In this document: positions 63,537 to 64,000 of the stretch, piece after piece
Layout: each line of letters opens with the position of its first letter
Position numbering within the stretch: position 1 is the stretch's first letter
Program-made: the position numbers and the translations under genes
Assembly (NCBI RefSeq): GCF_031326345.1
Contig: NZ_CP133671.1
Coordinates: forward strand, 2,728,001-2,792,000
Length of the DNA stretch: 64,000 nt
Direction of reading: 5' to 3'
From: Aureispira sp. CCB-E
Lineage (GTDB): Bacteria > Bacteroidota > Bacteroidia > Chitinophagales > Saprospiraceae
The notes under the pieces: model-generated
What the model was told of the DNA's origin: nothing
Seen by the model: only the letters and a program-made list of their open reading frames with translations
Databases searched by the model: none

Positions 63537-63727
63537 CTATTTGTATATAAAATGTAATAAAATTTCAATTGTTGATAACCCATTAAAAAACGATTTTTAC
63601 GGAGCGGAGCAGTTTTTTACAAACAACCATATCAATCCAACCATTCCAATAAGTACACAATATTCACACATAATAAAAGTCTAAGATAGCTATAGATCTT
63701 GTATTAAAATATTCCCATTCTAAGATT

Positions 63728-64000
63728 ATGAAAATACTATCCACAACACAAACACGAGAAGCAGATGCCTATACAATAGAGCACGAACCTATTTTGTCCA
63801 TTGACTTAATGGAAAGAGCCAGTAGAACTTTCGTAGAGTGGTTTGAAGAACAATTTCCGAAAGAAAAATTTGAAATGGTCAGCGTAATTTGCGGTAAAGG
63901 CAATAATGGAGGAGATGGCTTGGCTATTGCTCGGTTATTAGAAGAAAGAGGTTATGATATCGCTATCTTTATACTAAACCTAACAGATAAAGTTACAGAG
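63728..64000 (+). CDS. nnr: NAD(P)H-hydrate epimerase/dehydratase, partial (cut by window end)
   Basis: The first 91 codons of a NAD(P)HX repair enzyme. The YjeF N-terminal (epimerase) domain is evident: MKILSTTQTREADAYTIE, SIDLMERAS and the phosphate-binding ICGKGNNGGDGLAIARLLEERG (residues 54-75). It repairs hydrated NADH and NADPH. In most bacteria the domain is fused to an ADP-dependent dehydratase, but that part would lie beyond the window. The frame is open to the last base. Confidence 0.9.
   Translation, partial: MKILSTTQTREADAYTIEHEPILSIDLMERASRTFVEWFEEQFPKEKFEMVSVICGKGNNGGDGLAIARLLEERGYDIAIFILNLTDKVTE

Overview
The window is AT-rich chromosomal DNA from a Bacteroidota bacterium, most probably a member of the Saprospiria (an Aureispira-like genome is my best guess). 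The evidence for the phylum is seen directly. Several large secreted proteins end in the C-terminal sorting domain of the type IX secretion system. Bacteroidota-restricted outer-membrane families (DUF5686, DUF5916) are present. Bacteroidota-type promoters (TTG, about 18-20 nt, TAnnTTTG) precede several genes. Placement below phylum is inference.

Layout. 0.3-3.1 kb: a 2Fe-2S ferredoxin and an IscX-like Fe-S assembly protein, a KdsC-type phosphatase and a membrane-anchored metallo-beta-lactamase-fold hydrolase. 3.2-8.0 kb (minus strand): a DUF5686 outer-membrane protein, a glycerophospholipid acyltransferase and a lipoprotein. 8.9-13.4 kb: a compact molybdenum locus, moeA-modA-modB-modC-mobA-moaD, combining molybdate import with cofactor maturation. 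13.7-16.3 kb: an 843-residue, almost entirely helical protein of unknown family with an 8-G homopolymer near its start. 16.3-18.8 kb (minus): dapB and pruA. 19.4-33.6 kb: a block of five large type IX cargo proteins. These are a PKD protein, a subtilisin-like protease whose C-terminal third is a paralogue of that PKD protein, and three tandem FG-GAP propeller paralogues. 33.7-39.0 kb: a SUKH-family protein, topoisomerase IV subunit A, a CpeT-like lipoprotein and truB. 39.1-43.9 kb: a glycerophosphodiesterase, an agmatinase-family enzyme, an APC permease and an epoxide-hydrolase-like enzyme. 44.2-47.0 kb: a DUF1800/DUF1501 pair. 47.1-49.3 kb: a second secreted subtilase, followed by about 1 kb without genes. 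50.4-53.7 kb: thyA and a DUF5916 barrel. 53.8-57.5 kb: a small secreted protein and three paralogues that share an unrecognised N-terminal domain, two of them with an OmpA peptidoglycan-binding tail. 57.6 kb to the end: a YbfF-like esterase, a WD40-like propeller protein, a UbiD-family decarboxylase, a lipoprotein, and the start of an NAD(P)HX epimerase/dehydratase gene cut by the window end.

No rRNA, tRNA, CRISPR array, phage or intact insertion sequence was recognised. The main non-coding feature is a modular interspersed repeat bounded by TAGTTCGTTG and CAACGAACTA ends, found in at least ten intergenic gaps, and once between modA and modB. The most interesting candidates are the 843-residue protein with its possible phase-variable tract, the shared-domain OmpA cluster, the free-standing copy of the protease tail, and the repeat family.
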